The notes: generated from the letters alone by a model not told the origin. 64,000 nucleotides of DNA from Solobacterium sp. (GCA_024693325.1 JAILLA010000029.1:42168-106167); one strand, 5' to 3'. Shown: positions 18,657 through 29,656, counted from the stretch's first letter. Translations and numbers: made by a program.

Positions 18657-21600
18657 ATGAATATCAATAACTTTGACGCGATTAAAGTCGGACTCGCCTC
18701 TCCTGAAAGAATTCGTGAATGGTCCTACGGTGAAGTAAAGAAACCCGAAACCATCAACTACCGTTCCCAGAAGCCTGAACGTGACGGTCTGTTCTGCGAG
18801 CGTATCTTCGGTCCCCAGAAGGACTGGGAATGTGCCTGCGGAAAATACAAGAAGATCCGTTACCAGGGCGTTGTATGCGATCGCTGCGGCGTTGAGATCA
18901 CAAAATCCAGCGTCCGCCGTGAGCGTATGGGACATATTGAACTGGCTGCTCCGGTTGCGCATATCTGGTATCTCAGGGGAATTCCTTCCCGCATGAGCTT
19001 ACTGCTGAATGTGCCGCCCAAACAGCTGGAAGAAGTAGTTTACTTTGTAAGCTGGATCGTAACTGATCCGGGCGACACAAAGCTGAGCTACAAGCAGATC
19101 CTTTCCGAACGTGAATTCCGTGAGAATACGGCTATTTACGGACCGGGCAGCTTCAGCGCTGCGACCGGTGCGGAAGCGATCAGAACACTGCTTGAACAGT
19201 GCGATCTGGAAAAGGAATACACCGCGATCCTGAAGGAACTGGAAAAGGCAAACGGCGACAAGCGCAAGAAGCTGATCAAGCGTCTTGAAACTGTCGATGC
19301 GTTCCGTACCAGTGAAAACCGTCCTGAATGGATGGTCCTGACGGTACTGCCGGTCATTCCGCCGGATCTGAGACCGATGCTGCAGCTGGACGGCGGAAGA
19401 TTTGCGACAAGTGACCTGAACGATCTGTATCGTCGTGTCATTACCCGCAACAACCGTCTGAAGAAACTGCTTGAACTCGGAACTCCCGCGATCATCGTTC
19501 AGAACGAAAAGAGAATGCTGCAGGAAGCTGTCGATGCTCTGATCGACAACGGACGCCGTTCCAAGCCGATCACCGGCGCGGGCGGACGTGCGCTGAAGTC
19601 ACTGTCTCACTCACTTAAGGGTAAGCAGGGACGTTTCCGTCAGAACCTGCTCGGTAAGCGTGTAGACTTCTCCGGCCGTTCCGTTATTGCAATCGGACCT
19701 ACACTGAAGATGAATCAGTGCGGTCTGCCGAGAGAAATGGCTATCCAGCTGTACAAGCCGTTCGTTATCAACGAACTGGTCAACCAGCAGATCGCCAGCA
19801 ACCCCAAGACAGCTGAAAAGCTGATCGACAGACAGGAACCCCGTGTCTGGGACGTTGTTGAACAGGTCATCAATGGCCACCCTGTATTCCTGAACCGTGC
19901 ACCTACACTGCACAGACTTGGAATCCAGTCCTTCTTCCCGAAACTGGTTGAAGGACATGCAATCCGTGTCCATCCGCTCGTATGTCCGGCATTCAACGCT
20001 GACTTCGACGGTGACCAGATGGCTGTCCATCTGCCTCTGAGTGAAATGGCAAGAGCTGAGACGGAAGTCCTGATGCTCGGTGCCAACAACATTCTGGGTC
20101 CGAAGGATGGTAAACCGATCGTTACTCCCGGACAGGACCTTGTTCTGGGTAACTTCTATCTGAACATGGAAGAAACAGCTGAGGAGTTCTATGCGAAAGC
20201 AGACGCACTCGAAAAGCTGGGCCTGCCGAATGAGGCTGCGAAGTGGAGAAGATACGGTGATAACGAAGGACATATCTACAAAGATGTCAATGAGATCCTG
20301 ATGGCATATCAGACCGGCGCAGTACATCTTCATACAAGGATCGCGCTGCCCGCAAAGACATTGAAGAAGACATGCTTCAACAGTTATCAGAATGAATGCT
20401 ATCTGCTGACATCTGTCGGTAAGATCATCTTCAATAACGTACTGCCCGCTGACTTCCCTTATATCAATGAAGCAACGGAAAGCAATCTGAAGGTTACTCC
20501 GAACGATGACTTTGTTCCGATGGGAACAGATATCCGCAAGGAGATCCAAAGCCGTAAGGTCACTTCCGAATTCAAGAAGAAGGACCTCGGAAACCTGATC
20601 GCTGCAGTATTCGATAAGTACAACATCAACGGTACAAGTGATATTCTGGACTCCCTCAAGGATATGGGATATCTCTATTCCACAACTGCAGGTATGACAG
20701 TTGCCCTCAGTGACATTTCTGTCGCACCTCATAAGGATGAGATCGTTGGTGAAGGACGTCAGAAGTCCGATCAGCTGAATGCACTGCGTGACAGAGGCAT
20801 GCTGACACCGCAGGAATGGGAACGTGCGTTCTCCTCTCTGTGGGACCGTGTCAAGAACAACGTCGGTGATACACTGATGGCATCTCTGCCCCGTATGAAC
20901 CCGATCAACATGATGGCTGTATCCGGTGCCCGTGGTAACAAGAACCACTTCACACAGCTTGCCGGTATGCGTGGTCTGATGGCTCGTCCTACACAGTCCA
21001 AATCACGTAAAGAATATCAGCCCGGTATCATCGAAGTCCCGATCTATTCATGCTTCCGTGAAGGCATGACCGTATCAGAGTTCTTTATTTCCACCCACGG
21101 TGTACGTAAAGGTCTGACCGATACTGCTCTGAAGACTGCCGAGTCAGGTTATCTGACAAGACGTCTGGTTGACGTTGCTCAGGAAGTGATCGTCAACGAG
21201 GAAGACTGCGGAACAGATAAGGGATATCTGGTAGAAGATATCGTTGATCCGAAGAACAACTCCATGATCGAACGTCTGTTTGATCGTATTGACGGACGCT
21301 ATACTGCTGAAGCAGTGGTCGATCCCAACAGCGGTGAAGTCATTGTCGAAGCTGACACATATCTGACCAGCGAACTTGCAAAGAAGATCGTTGATGCAGG
21401 TGTCAAACAGGTATACATCCGTAACGTATTCACATGTGAATCAGCACACGGAATCTGCTGCAAGTGCTATGGCCGCAACATGGCTACAGGCAATCCTGTT
21501 GAAACAGGCGAAGCGATTGGTGTCATGGCTGCCCAGGCTATCGGTGAACCCGGTACCCAGCTGACCATGCGTAACTTCCATACCGGCGGCGTTGCCAACC

Positions 21601-22487
21601 AGAGCGGTGATATCACACAGGGTCTTCCCCGTGTTGAAGAACTGTTTGAAGCCCGTACTCCGAAGAGAGTTGCAGTTGTTGCGAAGATCTCCGGTGAGAT
21701 CACTGATATCCGTGAACAGGAAAATCATCAGGGTATGATCGTTACTGTATCCAATGATCAGGAATCCATCGAACATAAGTGCGACCTGACACAGGCTGTA
21801 TCCTCAGACCTGAGAGTCGGCTCACTTGTTGAAGCAGGTGACACACTGACAGAAGGCCAGATCGCTCCGAAGGAACTGCTGGAAGTTGCCGGTGTCCGTG
21901 CTGTTGAAGAGTATATTCTGAAGGAAGTCAAGAAGGTATACGCTACACAGTCCATCGACATTTCCGACAAGCACCTGGAAGTCATGATCAAGCAGATGCT
22001 GAAGAAGGTCGTTGTTACAGACGGAGGAGACTCCGGACTGTCACTTGGCCAGACACTCAGCATCAATGCTGTCAACGAACGCAACGCAGCACTGCTGGAT
22101 GAAGACAAAGCTCCGATCCAGTACGGACCGATCCTGCTTGGTATTTCCAAGTCTGCTGTTGAAACTGACTCCTTCCTGTCTGCTGCATCATTCCAGGAAA
22201 CAACACGTGTCCTGACAGATGCTGCAGTAAGAGGCAAGGTCGACTCACTCAGCGGACTGAAGGAAAATGTCATCATCGGTAAGCTGATCCCTGCCGGAAC
22301 AGGACGCCCTGAATACAAGCGTGAAACAACTGACCGCATTGTTGCCAAGGCTGAATGGATGAAGGCAGAGCGCCGCAGAAAGGCGGAAGAACTTCTGGAA
22401 GCTACGGAAGCAAGACTTCCGGATGAAGTGATCCGTTCCGATGCGGATAAAGAAGTTCGCATTGACGAAGAGGAAACTGCTGAATAA
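18657..22487 (+). CDS. rpoC: DNA-directed RNA polymerase subunit beta'
   Basis: The 1276-aa beta' subunit. The N-terminal zinc finger [23 protein letters not shown], the catalytic [12 protein letters not shown] (Mg2+-binding aspartates), the bridge/trigger region ([46 protein letters not shown]) and the second zinc site [16 protein letters not shown] are all present. GGAGGTATAAGCG precedes the ATG. It forms the catalytic core with beta. A strong terminator follows, and unlike many Bacillota no rpsL/rpsG/fus block comes next in this window. Confidence 0.98.
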   Translation: MNINNFDAIKVGLASPERIREWSYGEVKKPETINYRSQKPERDGLFCERIFGPQKDWECACGKYKKIRYQGVVCDRCGVEITKSSVRRERMGHIELAAPVAHIWYLRGIPSRMSLLLNVPPKQLEEVVYFVSWIVTDPGDTKLSYKQILSEREFRENTAIYGPGSFSAATGAEAIRTLLEQCDLEKEYTAILKELEKANGDKRKKLIKRLETVDAFRTSENRPEWMVLTVLPVIPPDLRPMLQLDGGRFATSDLNDLYRRVITRNNRLKKLLELGTPAIIVQNEKRMLQEAVDALIDNGRRSKPITGAGGRALKSLSHSLKGKQGRFRQNLLGKRVDFSGRSVIAIGPTLKMNQCGLPREMAIQLYKPFVINELVNQQIASNPKTAEKLIDRQEPRVWDVVEQVINGHPVFLNRAPTLHRLGIQSFFPKLVEGHAIRVHPLVCPAFNADFDGDQMAVHLPLSEMARAETEVLMLGANNILGPKDGKPIVTPGQDLVLGNFYLNMEETAEEFYAKADALEKLGLPNEAAKWRRYGDNEGHIYKDVNEILMAYQTGAVHLHTRIALPAKTLKKTCFNSYQNECYLLTSVGKIIFNNVLPADFPYINEATESNLKVTPNDDFVPMGTDIRKEIQSRKVTSEFKKKDLGNLIAAVFDKYNINGTSDILDSLKDMGYLYSTTAGMTVALSDISVAPHKDEIVGEGRQKSDQLNALRDRGMLTPQEWERAFSSLWDRVKNNVGDTLMASLPRMNPINMMAVSGARGNKNHFTQLAGMRGLMARPTQSKSRKEYQPGIIEVPIYSCFREGMTVSEFFISTHGVRKGLTDTALKTAESGYLTRRLVDVAQEVIVNEEDCGTDKGYLVEDIVDPKNNSMIERLFDRIDGRYTAEAVVDPNSGEVIVEADTYLTSELAKKIVDAGVKQVYIRNVFTCESAHGICCKCYGRNMATGNPVETGEAIGVMAAQAIGEPGTQLTMRNFHTGGVANQSGDITQGLPRVEELFEARTPKRVAVVAKISGEITDIREQENHQGMIVTVSNDQESIEHKCDLTQAVSSDLRVGSLVEAGDTLTEGQIAPKELLEVAGVRAVEEYILKEVKKVYATQSIDISDKHLEVMIKQMLKKVVVTDGGDSGLSLGQTLSINAVNERNAALLDEDKAPIQYGPILLGISKSAVETDSFLSAASFQETTRVLTDAAVRGKVDSLSGLKENVIIGKLIPAGTGRPEYKRETTDRIVAKAEWMKAERRRKAEELLEATEARLPDEVIRSDADKEVRIDEEETAE

Positions 22488-22524
22488 GCAGACACAGTAC
22501 TGTTCTCTTTGAACAAAATCTGAT

Positions 22525-22562
22525 AAGACCGGTTGAGAGTAAGATCTCTTCCGGTCTTTTTC
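22525..22562 (+). terminator. Rho-independent terminator after rpoC
   Basis: AAGACCGG pairs with CCGGTCTT around an 18-base loop that can itself form GAGAG/CTCTT; a T run follows. Confidence 0.85.
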
Positions 22563-22739
22563 ATTGCTGTACATGTGCCGGATGAACCTGAATGATTTGT
22601 AACAGAAATCCGGGAAAACAAAATTAGCAGGACCAGATCATTATTCCGGATATCATGAAAACTAAAAAAGCGGTATCATTAAAGCAGAAATCTTACGGCA
22701 GGCACTTTTTGTGTGCTTGATTCAATTGGAGAATAAACT

Positions 22740-24125
22740 ATGTCTGAATTGTTCCTGAATATAGTGGATATATACCATTATGCTGCAATTGCCCTGTTTA
22801 CGATCGGTTTATGGAAGGTCCTGGAAAAATGCGGTGCCAAAGGATGGTGGGCATTGCTGCCGGGAGGCAGGTACTTTAAGCTCGGTGATGTCGTTGAATG
22901 CGATAACGCAGGCATTGTAGTCCTGTTTCTTGAGATTTGTTATTGTCTGCTGTGGATCGCAGGTGAATTCGTGCCGCATGAATCGATGTCTACCGGCATT
23001 ATCGGTCTGGCGGTGATCGTTGTTGTCCTGATTCAGTTTGCATTTATGTTCAGGATCTATACAGGTGTCTGCTTTACATTTGGAAAAAGCTGGCGCTGGA
23101 TGTTTTTGTGGGTCCCGTTTAACTGGATTGCAGCACTGATCTTTGGATTCAATCCGAAATTCCAGCCGGTTAATCTCGGTATCCGTCTGAATGAAGACCT
23201 GAAGGCAGGTACCGATCCGGCAACGATCGGAACGATCAGGAATTACATGAGTCATATTCAGGATGGCGGTCTGACGGTCATGCTGAAGGAAAGGACTGTT
23301 CGTGACTTCAACAAGAAGCGCTATCTGCTGAAGGATATCTACTTTACGATCCCCAACAATTCGCTGGTGCTTCTGCTCGGCGGTTCCGGTTCGGGAAAAA
23401 CGACACTGGTCAACGCGATCACCGGTTATGAAAAGGCGAATGCGGAAATATATCTGAATGGTCAGAATGTCTATGAACAGTATGAACTGATGAAATACAA
23501 GATCGGGTTTGTACCGCAGCAGGACCTGCTGAGATACAATGACACGGTCCTGAATACATTGAATGATGCCGCAAAGCTCAGGCTTCCGACATCCATGAAA
23601 AGGAAAGACAGAACAGACGCAATCGATGAAGTGCTTGATACGCTGGGACTTGTTTCCGGTAAGTCTGGACTTGTATCGAAGAAATCAGGAGGCATGAAGA
23701 AGCGCATTTCGATCGGAACAGAACTGATCTGCCGTCCTGAACTGTTTATTCTTGATGAGCCTGATTCCGGTCTGGATGGTGTTATTGCAAGAGAACTGTT
23801 TGAAACACTGCAGAAGATCGCGCATACCGGGCGTATCGTCATTGCGATCACGCATACACCGGACCGCGTCATCAATATGTTTGATAAGGTGATCGTGCTT
23901 GCGCGTGACTCGGGAAGAGTCGGACGTCTGGCTTTCTACGGAAGACCGGATGAAGCGAAGGAGTTCTTCGGAAAGGACTCCATGGAAAACATCATTATGG
24001 CAATCAACCGCAAGGATGAAGGCGGCGAAGGACGCGCAGACGAATTTATTGCCAAATATGCGGAATATGTCAATGAACATTCCGGAAATGAAGAAAAGGA
24101 GGAACTGCCTGATGAACAATGTTAA
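22740..24125 (+). CDS. ABC transporter ATPase with N-terminal DUF5684-like membrane domain
   Basis: A 461-aa fusion. Residues 1-~150 hold about four or five hydrophobic helices with CGAKGWWALLPGGRYFKLG, resembling DUF5684 (the 'GkpGWaaliP' family). An ABC ATPase follows from ~175: Walker A GGSGSGKTT (214-222), Q-loop FVPQQDLL, signature KKSGGMKKRISIG, Walker B LFILDEPDSGLDG and switch His ITHTPDR. The ATPase resembles the ABCG/White type. It overlaps the permease gene by 14 bases, so the two form one exporter. The substrate is unknown. The membrane domain at the N side of an ABCG-type ATPase is unusual. The start at 22740 is the first ATG and has GGAGAA upstream. Confidence 0.8.
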   Translation: MSELFLNIVDIYHYAAIALFTIGLWKVLEKCGAKGWWALLPGGRYFKLGDVVECDNAGIVVLFLEICYCLLWIAGEFVPHESMSTGIIGLAVIVVVLIQFAFMFRIYTGVCFTFGKSWRWMFLWVPFNWIAALIFGFNPKFQPVNLGIRLNEDLKAGTDPATIGTIRNYMSHIQDGGLTVMLKERTVRDFNKKRYLLKDIYFTIPNNSLVLLLGGSGSGKTTLVNAITGYEKANAEIYLNGQNVYEQYELMKYKIGFVPQQDLLRYNDTVLNTLNDAAKLRLPTSMKRKDRTDAIDEVLDTLGLVSGKSGLVSKKSGGMKKRISIGTELICRPELFILDEPDSGLDGVIARELFETLQKIAHTGRIVIAITHTPDRVINMFDKVIVLARDSGRVGRLAFYGRPDEAKEFFGKDSMENIIMAINRKDEGGEGRADEFIAKYAEYVNEHSGNEEKEELPDEQC

Positions 24126-25053
24126 GCATTACAGAGGCAGAATTGCCCAGACAGGCATTTACCTCGGAAAACTCTTCCGTATGTTTATTTACCAGAATGA
24201 CTGGAAGATGCTGCCGATGGCCGCAGTCATTGCCGGTGCCGTAACCTTTGCTGTAGGAAACAATATCTTCAAAACACAGGAAGGAACACTGAGCGGATGC
24301 TTTGCCCTTGTATGTGTATGTATCTGGAACGGTTTCTTCAATTCCATCCAGGTAGTATGCCGTGAGCGTGCGATCGTCAAGCGTGAACACCGTGCAGGCA
24401 TGCATATTACTTCTTATATCGGCGCGCATATGATCTATCAGATGCTTCTGTGCCTGATGCAGACAGGCATTTTGATGTTCATCTGTTCGATCGCAAATAT
24501 GAGCTTCCCGAAAGAGGGAATCATTACAAACAATTTCTATATTGATTTTACACTGTCACTGTTCCTGATCACCTATGCTGCGGATATGGCATCACTGGCG
24601 ATCTCCTGCTATGTCAAAAACACAACTGCTGCTATGACGCTGATGCCGTTTATGCTGATCTTCCAGCTGATCTTCTCGGGCGGTCTGATCTATCTGGAAG
24701 GAGCAGCCAAAAAACTGACCGGTTTCACGATCGCAAGATGGGGCCTGGCCGCGTTATGCACGCTGGCAAATTACAACAGTCAGCCTATGGTATCGCTGTG
24801 GAATGAGATCTGGAAATTCCGCTCCATGACCATTGAAGGACAGCAGCCGATCAAGATCTTCACAGACACGATTATCCAGGAAGGAAGACTGAATGATTTC
24901 CTCCTCGAATCCGGTTCTTATAACCAGGATCCGGCGTATCTGTATGATAAAGCAAACCTGCTTCAGTCCTGGAAGTATATGATCATCATGGCAGTCATAT
25001 TTGCAGTCATTGCGGTACTGCTGCTGAAACGGGTAGACAAAGATAAACGCTGA
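24112..25053 (+). CDS. ABC-2 type transporter permease
   Basis: A 313-aa membrane protein with about six hydrophobic segments (MAAVIAGAVTFAVG, FALVCVCIWNGFFNSI, YQMLLCLMQTGILMFICSIAN, FTLSLFLITYAADMASLAISCYV, MTLMPFMLIFQLIFSGGLIYL, and the last YMIIMAVIFAVIAVLLLK). CREREIVKREHRAGM-like text (CRERAIVKREHRAGMHITSY) between helices 2 and 3 is the coupling helix of ABCG/ABC-2 permeases. ATG 24112 follows AAAGGAGGAACTG and overlaps the ATPase gene; the longer listed ORF starts deep inside that gene and is rejected. Confidence 0.85.
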   Translation: MNNVKHYRGRIAQTGIYLGKLFRMFIYQNDWKMLPMAAVIAGAVTFAVGNNIFKTQEGTLSGCFALVCVCIWNGFFNSIQVVCRERAIVKREHRAGMHITSYIGAHMIYQMLLCLMQTGILMFICSIANMSFPKEGIITNNFYIDFTLSLFLITYAADMASLAISCYVKNTTAAMTLMPFMLIFQLIFSGGLIYLEGAAKKLTGFTIARWGLAALCTLANYNSQPMVSLWNEIWKFRSMTIEGQQPIKIFTDTIIQEGRLNDFLLESGSYNQDPAYLYDKANLLQSWKYMIIMAVIFAVIAVLLLKRVDKDKR

Positions 25054-25127
25054 CAGTATTCCTGCACACAGCATTCAGTCCGGACAGAATATGTACCGGA
25101 ACCGAAATATTACAGCGGAGGTATGAT

Positions 25128-25931
25128 ATGCGCTATGGTTTTATCGGTCTCGGCAATATGGGCGGGGCCATTGTTAAAGGAATTCTTTCCGGCGACAGTT
25201 TTTCCGACGACGAAGTTTACGGTTATGACATTGATTCGGGAAAAGCCGAACAGCTTTATGAGGAAGCGGGCGTCAGCCTGTGTGATTCGGTCGCTGATCT
25301 TGCCGGACATTCCGATGTCATCATACTTGCGGTCAAGCCGCAGTACATGCAGTCGGTTCTGGATGAACTGAAGCCGCTGGACATCGAAGGATGCCTGATC
25401 ATATCGATCGCTGCAGGACTGCAGACAGAGTACTTCGAAAAAGAACTGAGGGACAATGATATCCGTGTTGTCAGGGCAATGCCGAACCTGAATGCCGCAT
25501 ATCATGATGCGATCGTCGGGATCTGCGGAGGCGCTGAAGCTGTAGAAAATGATATTGAAACAGCTGAACGCATCTTCGCGTCTGTCGGAACGACAGTCAG
25601 AATCGCTGAGCACCACTTCCCGGTATTTTCCGCGATCGCCGGTGCTTCACCTGCGTTTACCTTTATGTATGCTGACGCGCTTGCCATGGCAGCAGTAAAG
25701 GCAGGAATACCGCGTGCAACAGCCTATCAGATCGCTGCTGCAGCGATCCGCGGCAGCGGGACAACATTGATGAAAAGCAATGAACATCCGGATGCCCTGA
25801 GGGATAAAGTATGCTCACCCGGAGGTACGACGATTGAAGGAGTTACTGTACTGGAACAGAACAGCTTCAAAGGAATGATCATCGATGCAGTGGATGCTGT
25901 GATCGAAAAAGATAAAAAACTCGGAAAATGA
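25128..25931 (+). CDS. proC: Pyrroline-5-carboxylate reductase
   Basis: A 267-aa NAD(P)H-dependent reductase that makes proline from pyrroline-5-carboxylate. The Rossmann start MRYGFIGLGNMGGAIVKGIL, the VVRAMPNLNAAYHDAIVGIC segment and the C-terminal signature (DALAMAAVKAGIPRATAYQIAAAAIRGSGTTL...DKVCSPGGTTIEGV) are all present. GCGGAGGTATG precedes the ATG. It heads a four-gene run (dipeptidase, RidA, PatB/MalY-type lyase) with gaps of 4 to 27 bases and no terminator. Confidence 0.95.
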   Translation: MRYGFIGLGNMGGAIVKGILSGDSFSDDEVYGYDIDSGKAEQLYEEAGVSLCDSVADLAGHSDVIILAVKPQYMQSVLDELKPLDIEGCLIISIAAGLQTEYFEKELRDNDIRVVRAMPNLNAAYHDAIVGICGGAEAVENDIETAERIFASVGTTVRIAEHHFPVFSAIAGASPAFTFMYADALAMAAVKAGIPRATAYQIAAAAIRGSGTTLMKSNEHPDALRDKVCSPGGTTIEGVTVLEQNSFKGMIIDAVDAVIEKDKKLGK

Positions 25932-25958
25932 TCCGTGTGATAACAGGAGAAGAAGACG

Positions 25959-26942
25959 ATGAAATATATCGATATGCATTGTGATACGCTCATGGTCCTT
26001 CTGTTCCAGGACAGAGATCAGATGAACCTTTATGAGTCACCGCATACAATGGTCGATCTGAAGAGAATGCGGAAGGGCGGTCAGATGGCACAGTTCTTCG
26101 CAGCATTCCTTCCGCAGCCAAGTACATATGAGCACTTCGGAGTTGAAATGCTGGATGATGATGTATACATCAACACCCTGCATGATGCGCTTGTCAGAAA
26201 TGTTGCCGAACATAACGACATCATTGAAATGGCATATAATGCCGATGATATTCTGAGAAACGATGCGGCCGGAAAAATGTCTGCCATATTTACGATCGAA
26301 GACGGAAGAAGCGTCAATGGCAGTCTGGAAAAGCTGAAGCACTATCATGATGACCTTGGTGTCAGAGCGATCTCACTGACCTGGAATTTCCGCAACTGTT
26401 TCGGTTCGCCGAATTCCAAAGACCCGGCTGTCATGAACGAAGGACTGACGGAGTTCGGAAAGGATGCGGTCCGCTATATGCAGGAACTGGGTATTCTGGT
26501 GGACGTCTCACATCTGAGTGAAGGCGGATTCTGGGATGTGGCGGATATCTGTACAAAACCGTTTGTAGCAACACATTCCAACTGCAGAAATCTGTCTCCG
26601 CATCAGCGCAATCTGTCAGATGATCAGCTCAAAAAGCTTGCGGACTGCGGCGGTATTACCGGCATCAACTTTGCGCCGGCATTCCTGAACAGTGATATTA
26701 CAAGAATGGATTCCACTGCTGAACTGATGGCGGTGCATGCACGTCATATGGCTGATGTGGCCGGTATTGATGTGATCGCACTCGGCTCTGATCTTGACGG
26801 GATCAGGGGAGACCTGGAAGTCGGTTCCAGCGACCGGTTCGGACTGATCGAAGATGCATTGAAGCGTCATGGATTTACATCAGATGAGATCGAGAAGATC
26901 TTCTGGAAAAACGCAATTCGTGTGATGAAAGAGACATTATAA
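25959..26942 (+). CDS. Membrane dipeptidase family protein (peptidase M19)
   Basis: A 327-aa zinc peptidase of the renal dipeptidase family. Metal ligands are visible: DMHCDT (HxD) at the N terminus, the bridging Glu in FTIEDGRSVNG, His in VDVSHLSEGGFWDV, His in FVATHSNCRNLSPHQRNLSD, and Asp in IALGSDLDGI. No signal peptide or anchor is seen, so despite the family name it should be cytoplasmic. It probably splits dipeptides, possibly also D-amino-acid-containing ones. It is followed by ridA after 11 bases. Confidence 0.9.
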   Translation: MKYIDMHCDTLMVLLFQDRDQMNLYESPHTMVDLKRMRKGGQMAQFFAAFLPQPSTYEHFGVEMLDDDVYINTLHDALVRNVAEHNDIIEMAYNADDILRNDAAGKMSAIFTIEDGRSVNGSLEKLKHYHDDLGVRAISLTWNFRNCFGSPNSKDPAVMNEGLTEFGKDAVRYMQELGILVDVSHLSEGGFWDVADICTKPFVATHSNCRNLSPHQRNLSDDQLKKLADCGGITGINFAPAFLNSDITRMDSTAELMAVHARHMADVAGIDVIALGSDLDGIRGDLEVGSSDRFGLIEDALKRHGFTSDEIEKIFWKNAIRVMKETL

Positions 26943-26953
26943 GGGAGGAGCAT

Positions 26954-27331
26954 ATGAAACTGATACACACTGAAAAAGCACCTGCAGCAATCGGACCTTA
27001 CTCACAGGGTTTCAGAACAAACGGACTGACATTCTTCTCGGGACAGATCGCTATTGATCCTGCAACAGGAGAAATGCCGGAAGGCATCGAAGCGCAGACA
27101 GAACAGGCATGTCTGAATGTCAAAGCACTTCTGGATGCTGCAGGGCTGGGATTTGAAGATGTTGTGAAAACAACATGCTTTATTGCGGATATGGCTGATT
27201 TCGCGGCGTTCAACAAGGTATATGAAAAGTACTTTGTTTCAAAACCGGCACGCAGCTGTGTGGCAGTCAGACAGCTTCCCAAGAACGGCTTATGCGAGAT
27301 CGAAGTGATCGCGGAGAACAGAGGAGAATAA
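26954..27331 (+). CDS. ridA: RidA family enamine/imine deaminase
   Basis: A 125-aa YjgF/YER057c/UK114 protein. It keeps GPYSQGFRTNGLTFFSGQIAIDPATGEM and the C-terminal PARSCVAVRQLPKNGLCEIEVIAE, with the Arg and Glu that form the active site between trimer subunits. RidA removes reactive 2-aminoacrylate and related enamines made by PLP enzymes such as beta-lyases. The very next gene (4-base gap) encodes such a lyase, which fits a detoxifying role. Confidence 0.93.
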   Translation: MKLIHTEKAPAAIGPYSQGFRTNGLTFFSGQIAIDPATGEMPEGIEAQTEQACLNVKALLDAAGLGFEDVVKTTCFIADMADFAAFNKVYEKYFVSKPARSCVAVRQLPKNGLCEIEVIAENRGE

Positions 27332-27335
27332 GCAT

Positions 27336-28532
27336 ATGAAATATGATTTCACATCAATCATTGACAGACACGGCAAAGATGCCATCGCTGTTGATTTCCC
27401 GCCCAACGGAGAACTGACAAAAGAAGGTTTTGATCAGATCCCGATGTGGGTAGCTGACATGAACTTTGCGACTGTTCCGACGATCCAGGAAGAGATGATC
27501 AAGCGCGCACAGCATCCATGCTTCGGTTATTTCCGTCCCTCTGATGAATACTATCAGGCGATCATCGACTGGCATAAAGACCGCAACGGTGTTGAAGGTC
27601 TTAAGGCAGAAAATATCGGCTATGAAAACGGCGTGCTCGGCGGAGTAGCTACAGCACTTAAAGTATTCTGTTCAAGAGGAGACAAGATCCTGCTGCATTC
27701 TCCTACTTATGTCGGATTCAGAGGAGTCCTGGAAAATAACGGATATGACATGGTCCTGAGTCCGCTGCACCGTGATGAAAACGGCGTATGGAGAATGGAC
27801 TTTGATGATATGGAGAAGAAGCTGGCAGAGCAGAACATTCATGTGGCGATCTTCTGCTCACCATACAATCCGGTCGGAAGAGTGTGGGAAAAATGGGAAA
27901 TCGAAAAGGCAATGGAGCTTTACGAAAAGTACCAGGTGTTTGTGATTTCCGATGAGATCTGGTCTGACCTGATCATTGGCGACCATAAACATATCCCGAC
28001 ACAGAGCATCAATGAATACGCGAAGATGCATACTGTTGCGATGTACGCACCCAGCAAAACATTCAACCTTGCCGGCCTGATCGGAAGCTACCATATCGTA
28101 TACAACAAGTGGATCAATGACCGTATGAAGAAGGAATCTTCTCTTGGCCACTATAATTCCATGAATGTGATGTCCATGCATGCCCTGATCGGCGGTTACA
28201 GCGCGGAAGGCAGAGTATGGCTGGATGAACTGAGGGAAGTTCTGGCAGGCAATGTCGATTTTACATATGATCATATCCTGAAAAACTATCCCGGCGTAAC
28301 ACTGGCAAAGCCGGAAGGAACATATATGCTGTTCCTGAACTGTGAGCAGTGGTGCAAAGATCATAACATCACGATCGACGAACTGCAGAAGAAAGGTGCT
28401 GCTGTCGGTGTTATGTGGCAGGACGGCCGCAGATTCTTCGAACCGTACGGTATCCGCATGAACCTTGCGCTTCCTTTCTCCAGAGTCAAAGAAGCTTTTG
28501 ACAGACTCGACAAATACGTATTTACAGACTGA
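27336..28532 (+). CDS. PLP-dependent C-S lyase / aminotransferase, PatB/MalY family
   Basis: A 398-aa fold-type I PLP enzyme. It shows PMWVADMNFATVP near the N terminus, ENGVLGGVATALKVF, SPYNPVGRVW (the NPxGR PLP motif), SDEIWSDL (Asp that binds the pyridine N) and APSKTFNLAGLIGSY with the Schiff-base Lys. MalY/PatB enzymes are cystathionine beta-lyases releasing homocysteine, pyruvate and ammonia, and can release sulfide from cysteine. The 2-aminoacrylate formed is the RidA substrate. GAGGAGAATAAGCAT precedes the ATG. It ends the proC operon at a terminator. Confidence 0.88.
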   Translation: MKYDFTSIIDRHGKDAIAVDFPPNGELTKEGFDQIPMWVADMNFATVPTIQEEMIKRAQHPCFGYFRPSDEYYQAIIDWHKDRNGVEGLKAENIGYENGVLGGVATALKVFCSRGDKILLHSPTYVGFRGVLENNGYDMVLSPLHRDENGVWRMDFDDMEKKLAEQNIHVAIFCSPYNPVGRVWEKWEIEKAMELYEKYQVFVISDEIWSDLIIGDHKHIPTQSINEYAKMHTVAMYAPSKTFNLAGLIGSYHIVYNKWINDRMKKESSLGHYNSMNVMSMHALIGGYSAEGRVWLDELREVLAGNVDFTYDHILKNYPGVTLAKPEGTYMLFLNCEQWCKDHNITIDELQKKGAAVGVMWQDGRRFFEPYGIRMNLALPFSRVKEAFDRLDKYVFTD

Positions 28533-28548
28533 TCAGATGAAATTGATC

Positions 28549-28598
28549 AATACCGGAAGCCAGATCCCATAACAGAATTCATCTTCCGGTATTTGTTT
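28549..28598 (+). terminator. Rho-independent terminator after the PatB/MalY gene
   Basis: ATACCGGAAG (28550-28559) pairs with CTTCCGGTAT (28583-28592) across a 23-base loop, followed by TTGTTT. Confidence 0.7.
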
Positions 28599-28684
28599 GG
28601 CTTTTTGCGGCAATATGATGAAATGAAGCAGATATTCCCATGAAGTCAGACTATATAATAAAGAAGAAAAACCAGGAGGGAATC

Positions 28685-29656
28685 ATGATCGATTATAAAG
28701 AAACAGTCGTTATTAATGGTCTTGCACAGAGGATCCATGTCAAAGGACAGAAAGCATCCAATCCGGTCCTGCTCTTCCTGCACGGAGGTCCGGGTGTTTC
28801 AAACCGCCATTCTGTGATCGAAGCGAACAGTGACCTGTGTGACGATTTTACCATCGTTGCATGGGATCAGAGAGGAACATGCGGATCATATGAAGGATGT
28901 AAAGCCGAAGATCTGACGGTATCCCAGCTGACGGAAGATGCTGCGGAACTGGTAAAGTATCTCTGTGAAACATTCGGTAAGAAAAAAGTGTTTATCATCG
29001 GCGGAAGCTGGGGAAGCTGTCTTGGAACGCTGCTTGCCAAACGTCATCCGGAACAGATAGCAGCTTATGTCGGGTTCGGACAGTTTGTGGATGGTCCGGA
29101 AAATGAAAAGCTTTCCTATCAGTTTGCCCTTGATGAAGCACGGAAACACAACGATCAGAAAGCTGTGGAAAAACTTGTCCAGATCGGTTATCCGGTCGAC
29201 GGTGTATATCCGCATGTTTATGAAGATATGATGACACAGCGTAAGATCATGATGAAATACGGCGGATACTCCCAGGATAAAAAGAAGCGCTCTTATCTGA
29301 GCGCCACAGTCCTTCCTGTTTTCCGAAGCAAGGAGTATACCGCAAAAGAGATCGCCGGTTATGTCAAAGGCTATCAGTTCGTGCTGAGGAATATGTGGAA
29401 GGAAGTCGCCGGACTGAATATGCTGAAGGAAACCGAAGGAGTGATCGATGTCCCGTACTTTATCTTTGACGGACGGCTGGACAACAATACGCCTGCTTCT
29501 CTTGTACAGGACTACTATGACCAGCTTCAGGCTCCGGAGAAGGACCTGATCTGGTTTGATCAGGCAGGGCATAATCCGCTGGGAGACTGTCCGGAAGAAT
29601 TCAAAAAGTGTCTGCGTGAAAAACTTCTTCCGATCGCAGAGAGAGAAGGATTGTAA
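28685..29656 (+). CDS. Alpha/beta hydrolase, prolyl aminopeptidase-like
   Basis: A 323-aa protein. HGGPGVSNRH is the oxyanion-hole motif of proline iminopeptidases, GGSWGSCLG holds the nucleophilic Ser, FDGRLDNNTP the Asp and DQAGHNPLGDCPEEF the His. A helical cap domain lies in the middle. This subgroup is often annotated as proline iminopeptidase, but esterase or amidase activity is equally possible. ATG 28685 follows CCAGGAGGG; the longer start lacks a ribosome site. It is monocistronic between two terminators. Confidence 0.8.
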   Translation: MIDYKETVVINGLAQRIHVKGQKASNPVLLFLHGGPGVSNRHSVIEANSDLCDDFTIVAWDQRGTCGSYEGCKAEDLTVSQLTEDAAELVKYLCETFGKKKVFIIGGSWGSCLGTLLAKRHPEQIAAYVGFGQFVDGPENEKLSYQFALDEARKHNDQKAVEKLVQIGYPVDGVYPHVYEDMMTQRKIMMKYGGYSQDKKKRSYLSATVLPVFRSKEYTAKEIAGYVKGYQFVLRNMWKEVAGLNMLKETEGVIDVPYFIFDGRLDNNTPASLVQDYYDQLQAPEKDLIWFDQAGHNPLGDCPEEFKKCLREKLLPIAEREGL

